Assembly: GCA_017979445.1 (NCBI GenBank)
Contig: CM030714.1
Location: forward strand, 46,205,220-46,269,219
Source: Akebia trifoliata
Taxonomy: Eukaryota; Streptophyta; Magnoliopsida; Ranunculales; Lardizabalaceae
Length of the DNA stretch: 64,000 nucleotides
Direction of reading: 5' to 3'
The notes under the pieces were generated by a model, which did not search any database, had not been told where the DNA came from, and worked only from the letters and a program-made list of their open reading frames with translations. The number at the start of each line of letters is the position of its first letter. Position 1 is the first letter of the stretch. Below, in pieces: positions 47,768 to 59,273 of the stretch. Both the position numbers and the translations under genes were made by a program.

Positions 47768-48745
47768 TAGGGGTGGCAATGGGTCCGGTTGGGTTCCTAT
47801 CATGTTGAGGCAAGGGTATTAGGAAAATTTACTAAACCCAAACCCAACTCATTTAATAATCGTGTAAAAAACTTAAACTCAAACCCAACCCATTTATAAA
47901 TAGGCATACTGACCCAACCCACATGTAACTTATTTAACAAAATTCTAATCTTTATGAAATAAAATAAGTTTCATTTCCACCACCAAAAATAAAATATCAT
48001 GATTAAAAATAAAGTAAGACAACCGTAAACTAAGTTCAATGGTGAAAAATAATTTTTTTTTAAATTCTTTTTTTCAAAGTTCGTAGAATTTTGTCTTTTA
48101 CACTTATGTGACATCAGATCATGTTTTTGGATGCCATAAGGTGACGTGATAAAAAAACTTTCTTTTTCTTTACTAACTTAGTAAGGAAAGTATTTTTCAA
48201 TATTATTATTATTATTGATTGAGCAGAATGTAATTTATTATCGCATGAGACATAATAGCCTTACTTAGTAAGATCTTAAATTTTATTGAAGGTCATTTTG
48301 TCAATATTAAGAAACAAACACTACATTCCACTGGATTTTAATGAAAAAAAAAGGAGTAAAAAAAATATAAATATAAATAAATAACTTATTAAAAAAAAGA
48401 GTTTTTTCTTTCCTAAACTAGCTCAAGTTTAACCATTTATTAATTTAAAAATATCTTAAAACACCATTTATATTTTATAGAATTTGATTAAAAAAATGTA
48501 TTATGAAAAAGTTCTAGAAAATTCTAGAAAAAAAATTAGTACTTTAAAAAATTCTTAAATAATTATTGATATATTTAAAATTACACACTAATGATAGAAT
48601 AACTAAATGAGTTGACCCCCAGAACCCAAATCTAACCCATTTAACAATTGTGTTAGACAAGATTACCACTATTATGACCCATAAACACTAACTTCGTAAA
48701 GTTTTCGAGTCCTATTCACGGGTCGTGTTGAAATTGCCACCCCTA
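47768..48745. mobile_element. non-autonomous hAT-type element (978 bp) with 8-bp target duplication
   Basis: The ends are TAGGGGTGGCAAT (47768) and ATTGCCACCCCTA (ending 48745), perfect inverted repeats of the hAT type. Flanks are GTTACATA (47760-47767) and GTTATATA (48746-48753), an 8-bp target duplication with one mismatch. Subterminal 'aaacccaaacccaac' repeats occur at both sides. No transposase frame is present. A family D fragment (about 47960-48275) is nested in it, so it was itself a target. Confidence 0.85.
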
Positions 48746-48753
48746 GTTATATA

Positions 48754-49964
48754 GATTACTTAGGATTAATACTTCCAATTGAGAATCTCACAAAGAATCC
48801 CACCAATTTATGTTATAGATTTCTTGGCATTTGTAAGGATATTATTCTAGTATTTTATTATACTGTCTTAGGTTAAGATGTACCTAGTTAATTTTTGTTT
48901 CCTAACTTGATTAATTAGTTGTGGATAAAAAATTAGAGGGAACCAGAATATTGATTGTGAAAGTGGCACATAGGTTAGACGGTAAAATTTGTGAGTGATG
49001 ATACCACGAATCCACGATTAGAAACCGTGCTCACCTATAAAATAAAATAAAAAATAGATGAATTTCTGATCCTTAAGGTCAAGGATTTGAACTAACATTG
49101 TAAGATGCAGTTTGACACTTTTCAAGTCACTAAATCATGAATGTTTGGCCGAATAGAGCTTGGCTTTGTTCCATCGCCCATAGAAATGTTCTGATCCAGT
49201 GACAAGTAATTATGTAATTTCTTGAATCTAAGACGACTTAATGGTGCATGATGGTACGCCACTATGGGTGTTGTAGATTGGTTTTAATTAGATTTTAGAT
49301 ATAACGAGAACCCAAATCTAGATAAAGCATTGGCTACAATTCTTATCGATTTTTATTTTTGATATTAAATCTGAGAAATCAAAATGGACCCATCAAATAT
49401 CTGATATCGATTGGGTACTTGATAGGCTAGACAATTATTTTTGAATTTTTGAATTTTTTTTTTAAAGGCAAATGTATAGTTCTTATTCTTCACATGAAAT
49501 TTGATATCAACTATGAACTATTCAAGTGAGTCACATTTTCAAAAATAAATATTAGAAAATTAAGATCTGACATCTTTATTTGTAGTTAAGATTGAGAAGG
49601 AATGTAAAATACAAACCCACGTTTGTGGAAAAAAAAATCCAAAGATTCACATTCTCTTTAGATTTTAATTTTAGCTAAAGTATATTTTCTTCTAACAAAC
49701 TTATCAATTAATATTTAATTAGGGAACCACGATCTGATAAAGTGTCCAGTTCCTATATTCTACTTGGAGAATGATGCATGAGTTTTTGGAGACCTCACAT
49801 TCCTATTGGTCCACATATGTTAAAGTTATCCCAAATTTATAAATGTACCCATGCTTTATCCACGTCAAGATACCTTAAATACATGTGGACTAATAGGAAC
49901 GTGGGTAAATGCATATCTCTAAAATTGCACTTGAGAATGACTTGGTTAGTGTTGAGTTCATTAC
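48754..49964. other. intergenic with possible SINE remnant and a hairpin
   Basis: 48960-49150 resembles a tRNA-derived SINE remnant ('cataggttagacggtaaa', 'attagaaaccgtgctc'), but is too eroded to call firmly. 49790-49915 contains an inverted pair ('cattcctattggtccacat' with 'atgtggactaataggaacg') around a 60-bp loop. No gene. Confidence 0.35.
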
Positions 49965-52463
49965 AATGGGAGTGGGATCAATTTTTTAATTGGGTTATTA
50001 CTAGAGTTAGTGTTAGAGATTTAGTAGGGTTTATAGGTGAGTTGGAGGTAAATATAAATCTCAATTCTTGTAATTTCTTCCTTAAGTAGTGAATTTCTAC
50101 TTGTCGACTTACCCCGTAGATGTAGTATCATTGTGGGTGAACCACATATATCTTGTGTTGTGGTTGTGTTCGTTTCTCTATTTTCTTTTGTATTACTTGC
50201 ATTTCCTTTATAACACATTTTTAGGGTTTGGTTATTAAAATTGATTGTTTCGGTGTTAGGAGGGATAAACTTCAATAATTGAATTTTCGTGTGTGATTTG
50301 GGATTTAACCACAACAAATAGTATCAGAGCGTCCAGGTTGTGTATGCATTGTGTTTGATAAATTGCTTGTAATAGATTTTTACAAGAAAAATGGTGAACA
50401 TTCGATTTGAGGTGGAGAAATTTGATGGGAAAAAAGATTTTGAGTTATGGAAGATAAAAATCCATGACTTGTTAATTTAACAAGGACAACACAAGATTTT
50501 GTATGGAAAAGACAAAAAGGCAAAAATGATGAGCGAAAATGATTAGAAAGAACTCTATTTGAAGGCACGGACAACCATTCATTTGTGTTTAGCAAATGAG
50601 GTGCTATTCAATATTGTCAGGGAGAAAATAAAAAAAGACTTATGGGTGAAATTAAAAGATTTGTATCAAATTAAGTCTATAACTAATTGAATTTTCTTTA
50701 AGAGAAAATTGTATTCCAAGAAAATGAAGGAAGGCACGAAGATCTCGGAGCACCTAAACGAGTTTAACAACATTATTTATCAACTTGAAAGCATTGGTGT
50801 GAGCATGAAAACGGAAGATAAGGCAGTGAGTTTATTATGCACGTTACTAGAGTTTTATGAAAATTTGGTCACAACTTTGAGTTGTACCAAAGAAGATGCT
50901 CTTGACTTGGATGATGTGTAGTGCATTACTTGTTGATAAGCTTCAAAGGAAAGTATCATTGGAAAGCTTGAGAGACCTGGGTATGGAAGTTCACATGTCA
51001 AGAAGAAAATCCAAACATCAATCAAGATTTAGAGGTCATTTTGACAAGGAAGGTTGTTGGTATTATGGCAAGATGGGATACTTAAAAAAGGATTGCTGAA
51101 AAATAAATGAATCAAGTAAAGATTTAAGTTCCAACAAACAGATGGATAACGAGAAACAAAGTGCCAAAGGAAAAAAAAAAAAAAAACTAATCAAGTTGAG
51201 GAGTCTACATCCGGATTTATGGAAGAAGAAGTGTTCATGGTTCAAAACAATCTCATGTTCCAAGAAAATTGGATTCTTGATAGTGTTACTACTCATCACA
51301 TGTGCCCCCATCAATCTTTGTTTAGTTCATATGAATCATGTGATGGTGGTTCGATTTTGATGAAAAACAACTCAACTAGTAAAATGGTCGGAGTTGGCAT
51401 AGTAAAGTTGAGAATGCTTGATGGGATGGTGAAAATATTAGAAGGAGTTAGACATGTACCGAAGTTAAAAAGAGTTTGATTTTTCTTTCCTAATTAGATT
51501 CGGGTGATTACAAATTTGTTAAGAAGATGGAGTTCTCAAGATCGCTAAAGGAGCATTGATTATCATCAAGGGTGTACAATTTGACAATTTGTACAAGTTA
51601 GCTGGAGAAACGGTGGTTGGAGATGCAAACATGGTTAGAAAAAATAACGACTTTCTGATTTGGTTACGATATTAGAGGTTGGGCCACATGAATGAAGAAG
51701 GCATGATGCGATTGATAAAGGTGAGAATCAAAGAAAACTTATCAGATATGCTAATGAAGAAGATTCAAGTAGAGAAGTTGGAAAAGAACTCGACTTCTCT
51801 AGGTTTTAAGCCAATGTAAGTTTGGTTGTTTAGCAATGACATATAAGTGATTTTCTATCAAGGTGAAGATTGTTGGATTTGGTGATATAAAATCACCATT
51901 TTTTATTCTTTAAGATTTATGAGTTTTCTCCAAGGGTATTTTGGGTAATGTTATTTCATTAGTTTATGAGAAATAAAAGGAATTTTTAGATGGTAATTAT
52001 TATCCATAAAAGGAGGTTATTTCTTCTGTTAAAAGGTGTGAGAAAACATTAAGTCTCTGTGTATGTATTTTTTTTCTCTTGTAAAATCTAGATGCTCAAG
52101 GTTCATGAAGGTGATCTTCACATGATTGTTGCAAGTTTGTAATAATGAGAGTATAATTGATTTCTTGTTTGAGTTATTACTAGATAGTTGAAGGTAAGTA
52201 TAAACCTTCATACTTATAATTTCTTCCTTCAGTAGTGAATTTTTACTTGTCGATTTACCCATGGATGTAGTCCTATTATGGGTGAATCATGTATATCTAA
52301 TGTTGTGATTGTGTTCATTTATCTACTTTTTTTTTATTATTACTTGAATTTGCTTTGCAATATATTCTCAAGGTTTGGTTGTTGAAATTGATTATTTGGG
52401 TGTTAGAAGGGATTAATTTCAATAATCAAATTTATGTATGTGGTTTGGGATCTAATCGCAACA
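49965..52463 (+). mobile_element. internally deleted Ty1/Copia retrotransposon
   Basis: The 3' LTR is 51871-52463 (TGTTGGATTTGG...GCAACA). The 5' LTR is recognisable from about 49965 to 50316 and is truncated on its left. A primer-binding site, TAGTATCAGAGC, follows at 50319-50330 (initiator-Met tRNA type, one mismatch to TGGTATCAGAGC). Then comes a gag frame (50390-51100; 'RFEVEKFDGKKDFELWKIKI', 'SEHLNEFNNIIYQLESIGV') with a damaged zinc knuckle (CWYYGKMGYLKKDC). A protease/GAG-pre-integrase part (51250-51830; 'ILDSVTTHHMCP', 'RLGHMNEEGMM') follows. Integrase core, reverse transcriptase and RNase H are missing, and a purine-rich tract precedes the 3' LTR directly. Several stops and frameshifts make it inactive. 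It belongs to the TNT1-94-like gag type. Confidence 0.85.
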
Positions 52464-52584
52464 ATTAAGAGTATAATGTGCTTTAATCTCCAATTAAAAC
52501 GTAGACATCATTCTATTCTACAAGAACGGTACACTTTCCAGATTTTGATTCTTAATTAGATTGTTTAGCGTCAATGTAAATAAA

Positions 52585-52706
52585 AAGAGCTTCTATTGTC
52601 ACACCAACTTTTGCTAACACCACCCCAATATGTGTGGTAATTCTTTGATATTTACATATGAATCGGGGTGGCAGTAGCAAAAGTTGGCATGGCAATAGAA
52701 TCTCTC
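52585..52706. mobile_element. MITE (family B), 122 bp, with 8-bp target duplication
   Basis: Ends 'gagcttctattgtcac' and, inverted, 'gagattctattgccat' match, and 'ccaacttttgctaac' pairs with 'gcaaaagttgg'. TAAATAAA flanks both sides (52577-52584 and 52707-52714). An 8-9 bp duplication with GAGA-type ends fits hAT or Mutator-like MITEs. Confidence 0.75.
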
Positions 52707-52714
52707 TAAATAAA

Positions 52715-53728
52715 TTATAAGTACATTAAAATAAATACACTATCAAATCCCTAACTTGACTATGAGAATCAAACCTAAAAATAATTAGGTACATGATGAT
52801 AGATTTATTAATGGGATTTACACCCTTACCACTCAAATCACCACGTCTGCTCCCACAGATTTGTAGATCTACCCACAAATTTTCAAGGGAAAATTAATTA
52901 AAGGACCTGATGAACAACTTTTTTTTATAATTAATCCCTAATTTTTGAGCAGTTGCTTGACAGTCCATTTAATGAATTTTTTAATTTTTAATGGTCCCTC
53001 AATCTCATCTCAGGTTATAATTTTTTTGAAAATACTTAGGTTTTCCAACGATAAATCCAATCATTTTCAACAATTATTATTATTTTTTTTTTTATCATGA
53101 ATGATGTATGGAAATCATATCTTTTTAATTGTAAACATTTAGATGTATTTTTATTTATTTTGAAGATTTATAACAAAAAAAAAATTTGAAAAATAAAATC
53201 GAGATTCACAAAAATTTATACAGTGTTGAGCTCACCAATTTTTATTTATTGTCTAGCTCGCCAATTTTATTGTTGAACCTAAAAAATAAAAAGTAGTGAG
53301 ATCGAGCCCAATAAAATCCACCCATTTGCGTTTATCAAGTTTTTCCAACTAAAATAAATAGAAAGATTGACTAAAAACTTGACATTACGACTTGTGTAGA
53401 TGATTTCAAACCAAAAGAATTACCTTTGATTGATTTTCATCCAAAATTGAAGTAAAAAAATTCTTTTTTTTGCATGCATGCATCTTTAAAATATCAGAAT
53501 GGAGTCTCTGAAACTCAATTATGATGTCGAAAATCCAAAATTTTAAAATAAAAATGATTAGGACAATTTTAATATTTTAATCGTAAGAAATGTTCGGAGT
53601 GGAATTCTAAAACTGATTAGAAATAATAAAAAAATTTACTAAATAGATTATTAAGAGAAATCCTAAAACTTAAAAATTAATTAAAAAGAAAGAGTATTAA
53701 TTTTTGAACTCAACCTAACAAGTAAACT
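52715..53728. other. gene-free interval
   Basis: AT-rich sequence, no recognisable gene or element. Confidence 0.45.
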
Positions 53729-53886
53729 TAAAAACTCACTAACGTGGCAAAGAAATGTAAATTCTCTCTCTCTCGGGATACATGACCGACCTGCCACCTA
53801 CAATTGTATATCCCAAATTAGAGTTGTGTATCCCAAGCGAAAGAGTCAATGGTTCTTTGCGCATGGCACGTTAGTGAGTTTTGAAT
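53729..53886. mobile_element. stem-loop MITE (family A)
   Basis: 'aaaactcactaacgtggc' at the left pairs with 'gcacgttagtgagtttt' at the right. The loop carries 'ctctctcgggatacatgacc', 'caattgtatatcccaaatt' and 'gttgtgtatcccaagcg', three versions of the core motif. Confidence 0.75.
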
Positions 53887-54053
53887 TTAGGTAAATTCAT
53901 CAATCATTAGTCAAAAAGGAACACTGCCATTAGGATCCTTTAAGTAATTTTCCCAAAATTCAACCACGCTGATTTGTGTAAGTCTGGATTCAAGATTTTT
54001 TTTTTTTTTTCCATCGTGGGCTTGAGATGCACTAACGGGCCTGGACTGTACTC

Positions 54054-54283
54054 CACGTGGTACTTATTCGTTAAAACGTTGAGTACAGATGTACAGCAAA
54101 AAAATTTACCCCCAGAACAAGGCTATTGGATTCAGTATAACAAAAATAGAAAAACCAGCGGAACATATTCTGTTGGCTTTCGAAAAACCGGTAGCTGTGC
54201 TTGTGGTTTGCAAAACCACATCCGGTTTTTCTAACTTCGCCCACAGAACACTCGCACACAATACGTAGTTTATATATATATAT
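54054..54283 (+). promoter_or_regulatory. G-box and TATA box of the second DUF3774 gene
   Basis: CACGTG at 54054-54059 and a TTTATATATATATAT box at 54269-54283, about 95 bp before the ATG. The G-box parallels the one in front of the paralogue at 44180-44446 and fits wound or jasmonate control. Confidence 0.5.
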
Positions 54284-54378
54284 CTTTCTCCTCCAAGTCC
54301 TTCGCTCATTCGAAAGACAAACAAACAAACAAAAAAACAGAGAAAGCTTTCTGAATCAAAAGAGAACAAAAAGAAAAG

Positions 54379-54645
54379 ATGAGTTGGATGAACAAAGCAT
54401 GGATCGTGGCAGGAACTATGGGAGCTGTTGAGACTCTGAAAGATCAAGGTTTCTGTAGATGGAATTACGCTTTTAGATCGATACATCAACACGCGAAGAC
54501 CAATCTTAGATCATTTTCTGAAGCCAAGAGACTATCTTCTCAATCTACTTCTGTGATCATAAATAAGATGAGGGAGGAGAAGATTAAGCAATCGGACGAG
54601 TCTTTGAGGAAAGTTATGTACTTGAATTGTTGGGGATCCAATTAA
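54379..54645 (+). CDS. wound-responsive DUF3774-family small protein (88 residues)
   Basis: The frame starts MSWMNKAWIVAGTMGAVETL and ends SLRKVMYLNCWGSN. 'KAW.VA...GAVE.LKDQ.G.CRWNY' at the start and 'ESLR.VMYL.CWG.N' at the end are the conserved parts of the wound-induced polypeptide family (DUF3774, PF12609) and match Arabidopsis At4g10270-type proteins better than the paralogue at 44180-44446 does. Single exon. The N-terminal stretch is a hydrophobic helix rather than a clear signal peptide. Family genes are small, strongly wound- and stress-induced and often clustered in tandem. Here the two members are 10 kb apart and point away from each other. The start is the first ATG after the TATA box. 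Confidence 0.93.
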   Translation: MSWMNKAWIVAGTMGAVETLKDQGFCRWNYAFRSIHQHAKTNLRSFSEAKRLSSQSTSVIINKMREEKIKQSDESLRKVMYLNCWGSN

Positions 54646-56405
54646 TTTATAGGGGCGCCATAGCTGTAAATGTTTGGATTCATTGCGGATCACACATAAA
54701 TTTTGTGTTGTTTCTTTTTTTTAGATTCAACGATTGTAAATAATATTATATGTGTGAAATTATCAAAATTGTTAATTTGATTTTTTAAAATCTATTTTGT
54801 AGAAGTTATTATTTCTCAAATTAATGTAGTTTCCTTCCATTTGCCTAGAGTTCCTTAGATTTTCCTGTAATTAGTTTGTTGGATTATTCCCTAAATCCGA
54901 CATCTAAAGATTCTCATTAACACCAACCAATCCTACTTTCCAGAATCACTTTAAAAAAAATTAAAGTAAGGGTTTCACCTTCTCTTGTATAAATCTTTTT
55001 ATATTTTAATTTGTGAAGCTTTCCTTATCCAATTCTGTTGTTAATGGATCCTTTTTCGTTACAATAGTAAACAAAATTGATTTTCCCACAAAATTCAATT
55101 TTTCATTACCAATTTACGAGGAATCGCTTTCCTTGAAAAAATATTCCATGTGATTGTACATGTGAAACAAGCTGAAACTGAATTTATCTTTATATTTTGA
55201 ATGATAAAATTCAATAACCTCAACGGGGCTTTATGAGAAAACATGAGAAATCCTAACTCATGGGATTAGATACCCATAATCGAATCTAATCTTAAGAAAT
55301 CCTATCCTAACCTCTAATATGATATGGTGTATCAGAATACACCTCATTAATGTGTTTAATATTCTAACAGTACAATCCCTTTACTAAGGTTCTCACAATT
55401 GAAATCCATCACCCAATAATATTAGAGATATTTATGAAAAATTGATCAACTTTTGATGAATTTATGATTTGGCTTATTATTCATTTTAATTACCAATACG
55501 TGAATGAGAACGAATTCGGAGGTTCTTAAAGTGACTATTTCACAAATTTAAAGTGAAATTGTCATTTTAAACCTCTGAAATAGTCACTTTATTTTGTGAA
55601 ATATTTTTTTTAACATAAACTTGATTGTTCACATTTTGGTAATTAAAATGAATAATGAGTTGTAATAAATCATTTTTAGCTCATGAAATAATAATTCACT
55701 CATATTATTATTATTATTATTATTATTATGTTTTTTTTTTTTAATGATAGGGTGGTTGGTGGTGGCAAATGACCTCTTAGAACATCCGCAATCTAAAATC
55801 ACTGCATGTTGTGCATCTGTTAGTGACTAGGCAAATCTCTCCAATGGACTTGTTAAAATGTGTCTTAAACATGTTAGAAGTTAAAATTTAAGTTAAGTGT
55901 GGCCAACCCCAATTCAACTATTTTTTTATTTTTTTATTTTTAATTTTCTTTTAAAGTATGCAATACCCTACAAACTACATATATTAGGTAAGTCGAGAGC
56001 TATTCTCCCTCTTTGAAGGGAAGTCCTGATCACTACACTCAATACTTGTTGATTCCATCATTAAATAGTTAAAATGGGTTCAAGCCTTTGAAGCTTAACA
56101 TGTTAAGAACTAAGATGACTCATAATGGGGAATGGAGTGATAGGGTCAATGTGAATCACTTATCTTAATATTTTATATATGATTGAAAATTTGTAAAAAT
56201 AACAACTATTTAAATAAAAATAGAGATTAAATTAAACCAGCATGTCGATTTTGAATCGACCATCACATTGACTCATTCAATTTCAATTTTTATTAGTGTA
56301 CACTGCATTAAAATTTTATTGTATGACCGGAAACTTGTTAACCAAATTTATGAAAATAAAAAATACTATTATAAATATATAAAACTTTTAAGCTCATCTA
56401 AAATT
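54646..56405. other. gene-free interval
   Basis: The first 200 bp probably hold the DUF3774 3' UTR. 55540-55600 is an inverted pair ('agtgactatttcaca' with 'gaaatagtcacttt'). 55700-55730 is an ATT microsatellite followed by a T run. Nothing else is recognised. Confidence 0.45.
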
Positions 56406-56905
56406 GAGAGCTGCTATTCGCACCCCAACTTTTACTTATTACATCTCACTTTCTTAAATTATTTATCACCTCAATTAAAGATTAAAACACACATTTCAAA
56501 CAATATAAAGATTTTGCTCAAGTTAGTAATTAATTTTATAACACTCAATTAAATTGAGTAGTTATTTTATATGTATATAACAATATATATTATCGGGGCG
56601 GGACGAGTTTGGAGGTGGGGTAGACTGGCGGGGGCATGGTATATCAAAATCGTCCTGCCCTCCAATCGAATCAATTTTTTATTTTTAATACTAAAATCAT
56701 AAAGAGAAATAGTTTAAGGTAGTAAAAACCCGAGTCTATGGAGGAAGGATGGGGCAAATTGCCATACCTAGATCGTATAAAATCTTAAATCTAAACGATA
56801 AAAATAAAAATGAGAGAGGGAGTAACTCTCAACCATTCTGTTTATTTTATATTTATTTCTAGTTTGGGTGTAATAAGTAAAAGTTGGGGTGCCAATAGCA
56901 TCTCT
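56406..56905. mobile_element. MITE (family B), about 500 bp, with foreign insert
   Basis: Left 'gagagctgctattcgcac' and right, read inverted, 'gagatgctattggcac' match and continue 'cccaacttttacttatta' on both sides. The middle (about 56590-56780) is GC-richer ('cggggcgggacgagtttgg') and resembles 30815-30910. The right end abuts the first recognisable codons of the histidyl-tRNA synthetase pseudogene. Confidence 0.7.
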
Positions 56906-57190
56906 ATCGTAACAGTTGGAGGGAAAGGTTCGTCTCTCTCCATCCTCCATTTACGTTGTTGCGAACGGCCTCTCTCAAGTAAGAATCGATTCTTCAGTCC
57001 TCGAAAAGCTATCTCCAACTCATTCGCTTTCTTCAACCCGTCTTCAGATTTCAAACAAAACCCTAGAAGAATCCCGAGCTTCCCTCATTGTCTTCCTTAA
57101 CAAGCTCGTCCTCACCAACACTAGCATCTGACCTCTTCTCCCACATTTCATCTCAGACACCCTAAACAGAGGATTCGCCCCTGATTTCTT

Positions 57191-58160
57191 GGACTTTGGT
57201 TTGTATAAGGGTTTTTAGATTCTTTATTTCGGTTAAATGGCTCGACACTTGAGGATACAGAGTAAACTGATGGAGAATTGTTTGTTTTGGAGAATTCATC
57301 TGTGACTCAGGATGGAATTTGTGCTCTTTTGGATCATAATTCATTATCTCTGTCAACTGTAGCATTCAAAATCTTATTTTTGCGCATTCAAAATCTTAAA
57401 ACATAACTTAAATATATTTTTATTTTTCCCAATAAAATTTAATCTATCAGAACGAGATCAAGAAATTGAAATGAAAATTTTATCTTAAATCAAGGCAACC
57501 TACCTTCATGAATGGTTTGTAGTCAAGATATGGAGATTCAATATCTAGGACTTTGATACTACATGTTATATTTTGCGTATTCAAAATCAAAAAATATAAT
57601 TTTAATATATTTTTATTTTTCTCAATAGGATCTAATCTATCGTATACCTTAAGCATATTATCCATTCAATATAAATCGAGTTGATGGTACTTACCTTGTG
57701 TCATTGGAAAATCGTTGATGCAAATGTTGGAAGTGTGTGTTTCTATCTTTGTGTTCCTCGAAGCTTTCAAAATCCCAATCAAATTGATCCCTTCCTTTTA
57801 GACTCACTTTCTCTCTATATGGATCGGTTAGGTACTAGTGATTGATATATATTACTCTACTAAAACTCTCTACTTTGTGTGTTTTCCACACTTAATTCTT
57901 TTTATTCATATATTTTAATATGGGATCGTCAATCATTTTTATAGATGAAAGTTGAGGACTTAAAATTATTCTTTTAGTAAGTTTTTTATTCATCAAAGTT
58001 TCTTACTAACTTTATAAAATATTAATAATTCTAACGATAGTGGGGGCTCTTTAATATGAATATCCATTATGTATATAGAATCCTTATGTAATTAAACAAC
58101 CAAAAACCGTGAGATCAATTGGCCACACGACATAACGTTCTAATAGTCAAAGGCTGATGT
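57191..58160. other. non-coding gap inside the HisRS pseudogene
   Basis: A 'gcattcaaaatcttaaaacata' block recurs within 200 bp (57362 and 57578). Nothing else is recognised. It may be an insertion into the original first exon. Confidence 0.4.
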
Positions 58161-59273
58161 ATCAATGGCTCTTAATTTGGTGGATTCTGGTGATGGATTC
58201 TCCATTAAGGATGAATCTTTTGTTGCCAGTGATATGAAGGTTTTACTTTTTGGTTCGAAACTCATGGGTGTGTTTGGTCCGATTCAATTTCGGAGATCCC
58301 AAAGGTTCATGGGAGTTTCAGGGAAGTAGAGAGGTGGGTTCATTCGAGAATGCAGGCTAAGTTGAATTCTAGTGTGAAAGTTGGGACTTGGAAGGTGTTG
58401 GTGACGACATTTTCGCCTTTGGTGTCATCTCTATTGTTTCTAGGAGAGAGCAGTTTAAGCCAAGCAAATCTAATCTGTGATACAATTGATGATGTTGATT
58501 TACGTTCTGGGGTGCTGGAAATGTTAGCGAGTAGTCACCTTCACTTTGATAGTTTGAAAGAGATGTCTCGGCTGGTTTCACAAGCATTTGAATTGGATTA
58601 TCTCACCTTTTTGCATGAAATATACAGATTATTGGTGAGCGTAAGAGAAATTCTTGCTAGGGAGGGATCATTGGCACTATTTATACTTGAGAGAAATGAA
58701 TCGAATGAGAAAACCTAAGTTGGGGTAGTTGTTGGGCCTTCGAGAGTTGAGATGAAAGGAGTAAATCAAATGTCTAAAGAAAGAACGAGAAGAAGAAGAA
58801 GGTAGTTTTGGGGAAGGGAACTGCTGTTGTAAGGCAGCTTATTAAAGAAAGATTGGGGAATGTAGGTAGGGAACCATTTGAAAATTTAGCTACCTTGGAT
58901 GAGTGGTCAAAAAATCTTTTGATCCTAAGGACTTGGAACTCAAAATTTTTTTGAAGAAAGTAAAAGAGATTGTGGAAAGAAAGGATGCTAGAGGACTTCC
59001 CCAGGTGATAAAGCACCATATATTTGACGTTTCTTTTGCTTGAATTACGTATTTTATGCTGAATATGTTTTATTTCTTTTAAGGTAGGAGAGAATTTGCT
59101 AAAGAACAGATGGCCATAACACAGAGCATTTTCAATCATAGAAGATATGCTTAAGAGGCATGGGGCTACTGCCCTAGATACTCCTGTGTTTGAATTAAGA
59201 GAGACTCTCATGGGAAAATATGGTGAAGATTCAAAATTGATATATGACCTCGCTGACCAGGTAATGTATCTTA

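Noticed and set aside
50319..50330. Possible tRNA gene because of the GTATCAGAGC motif
   Set aside because: It is the primer-binding site of the Copia element, positioned 2 bp after the 5' LTR; no cloverleaf follows.
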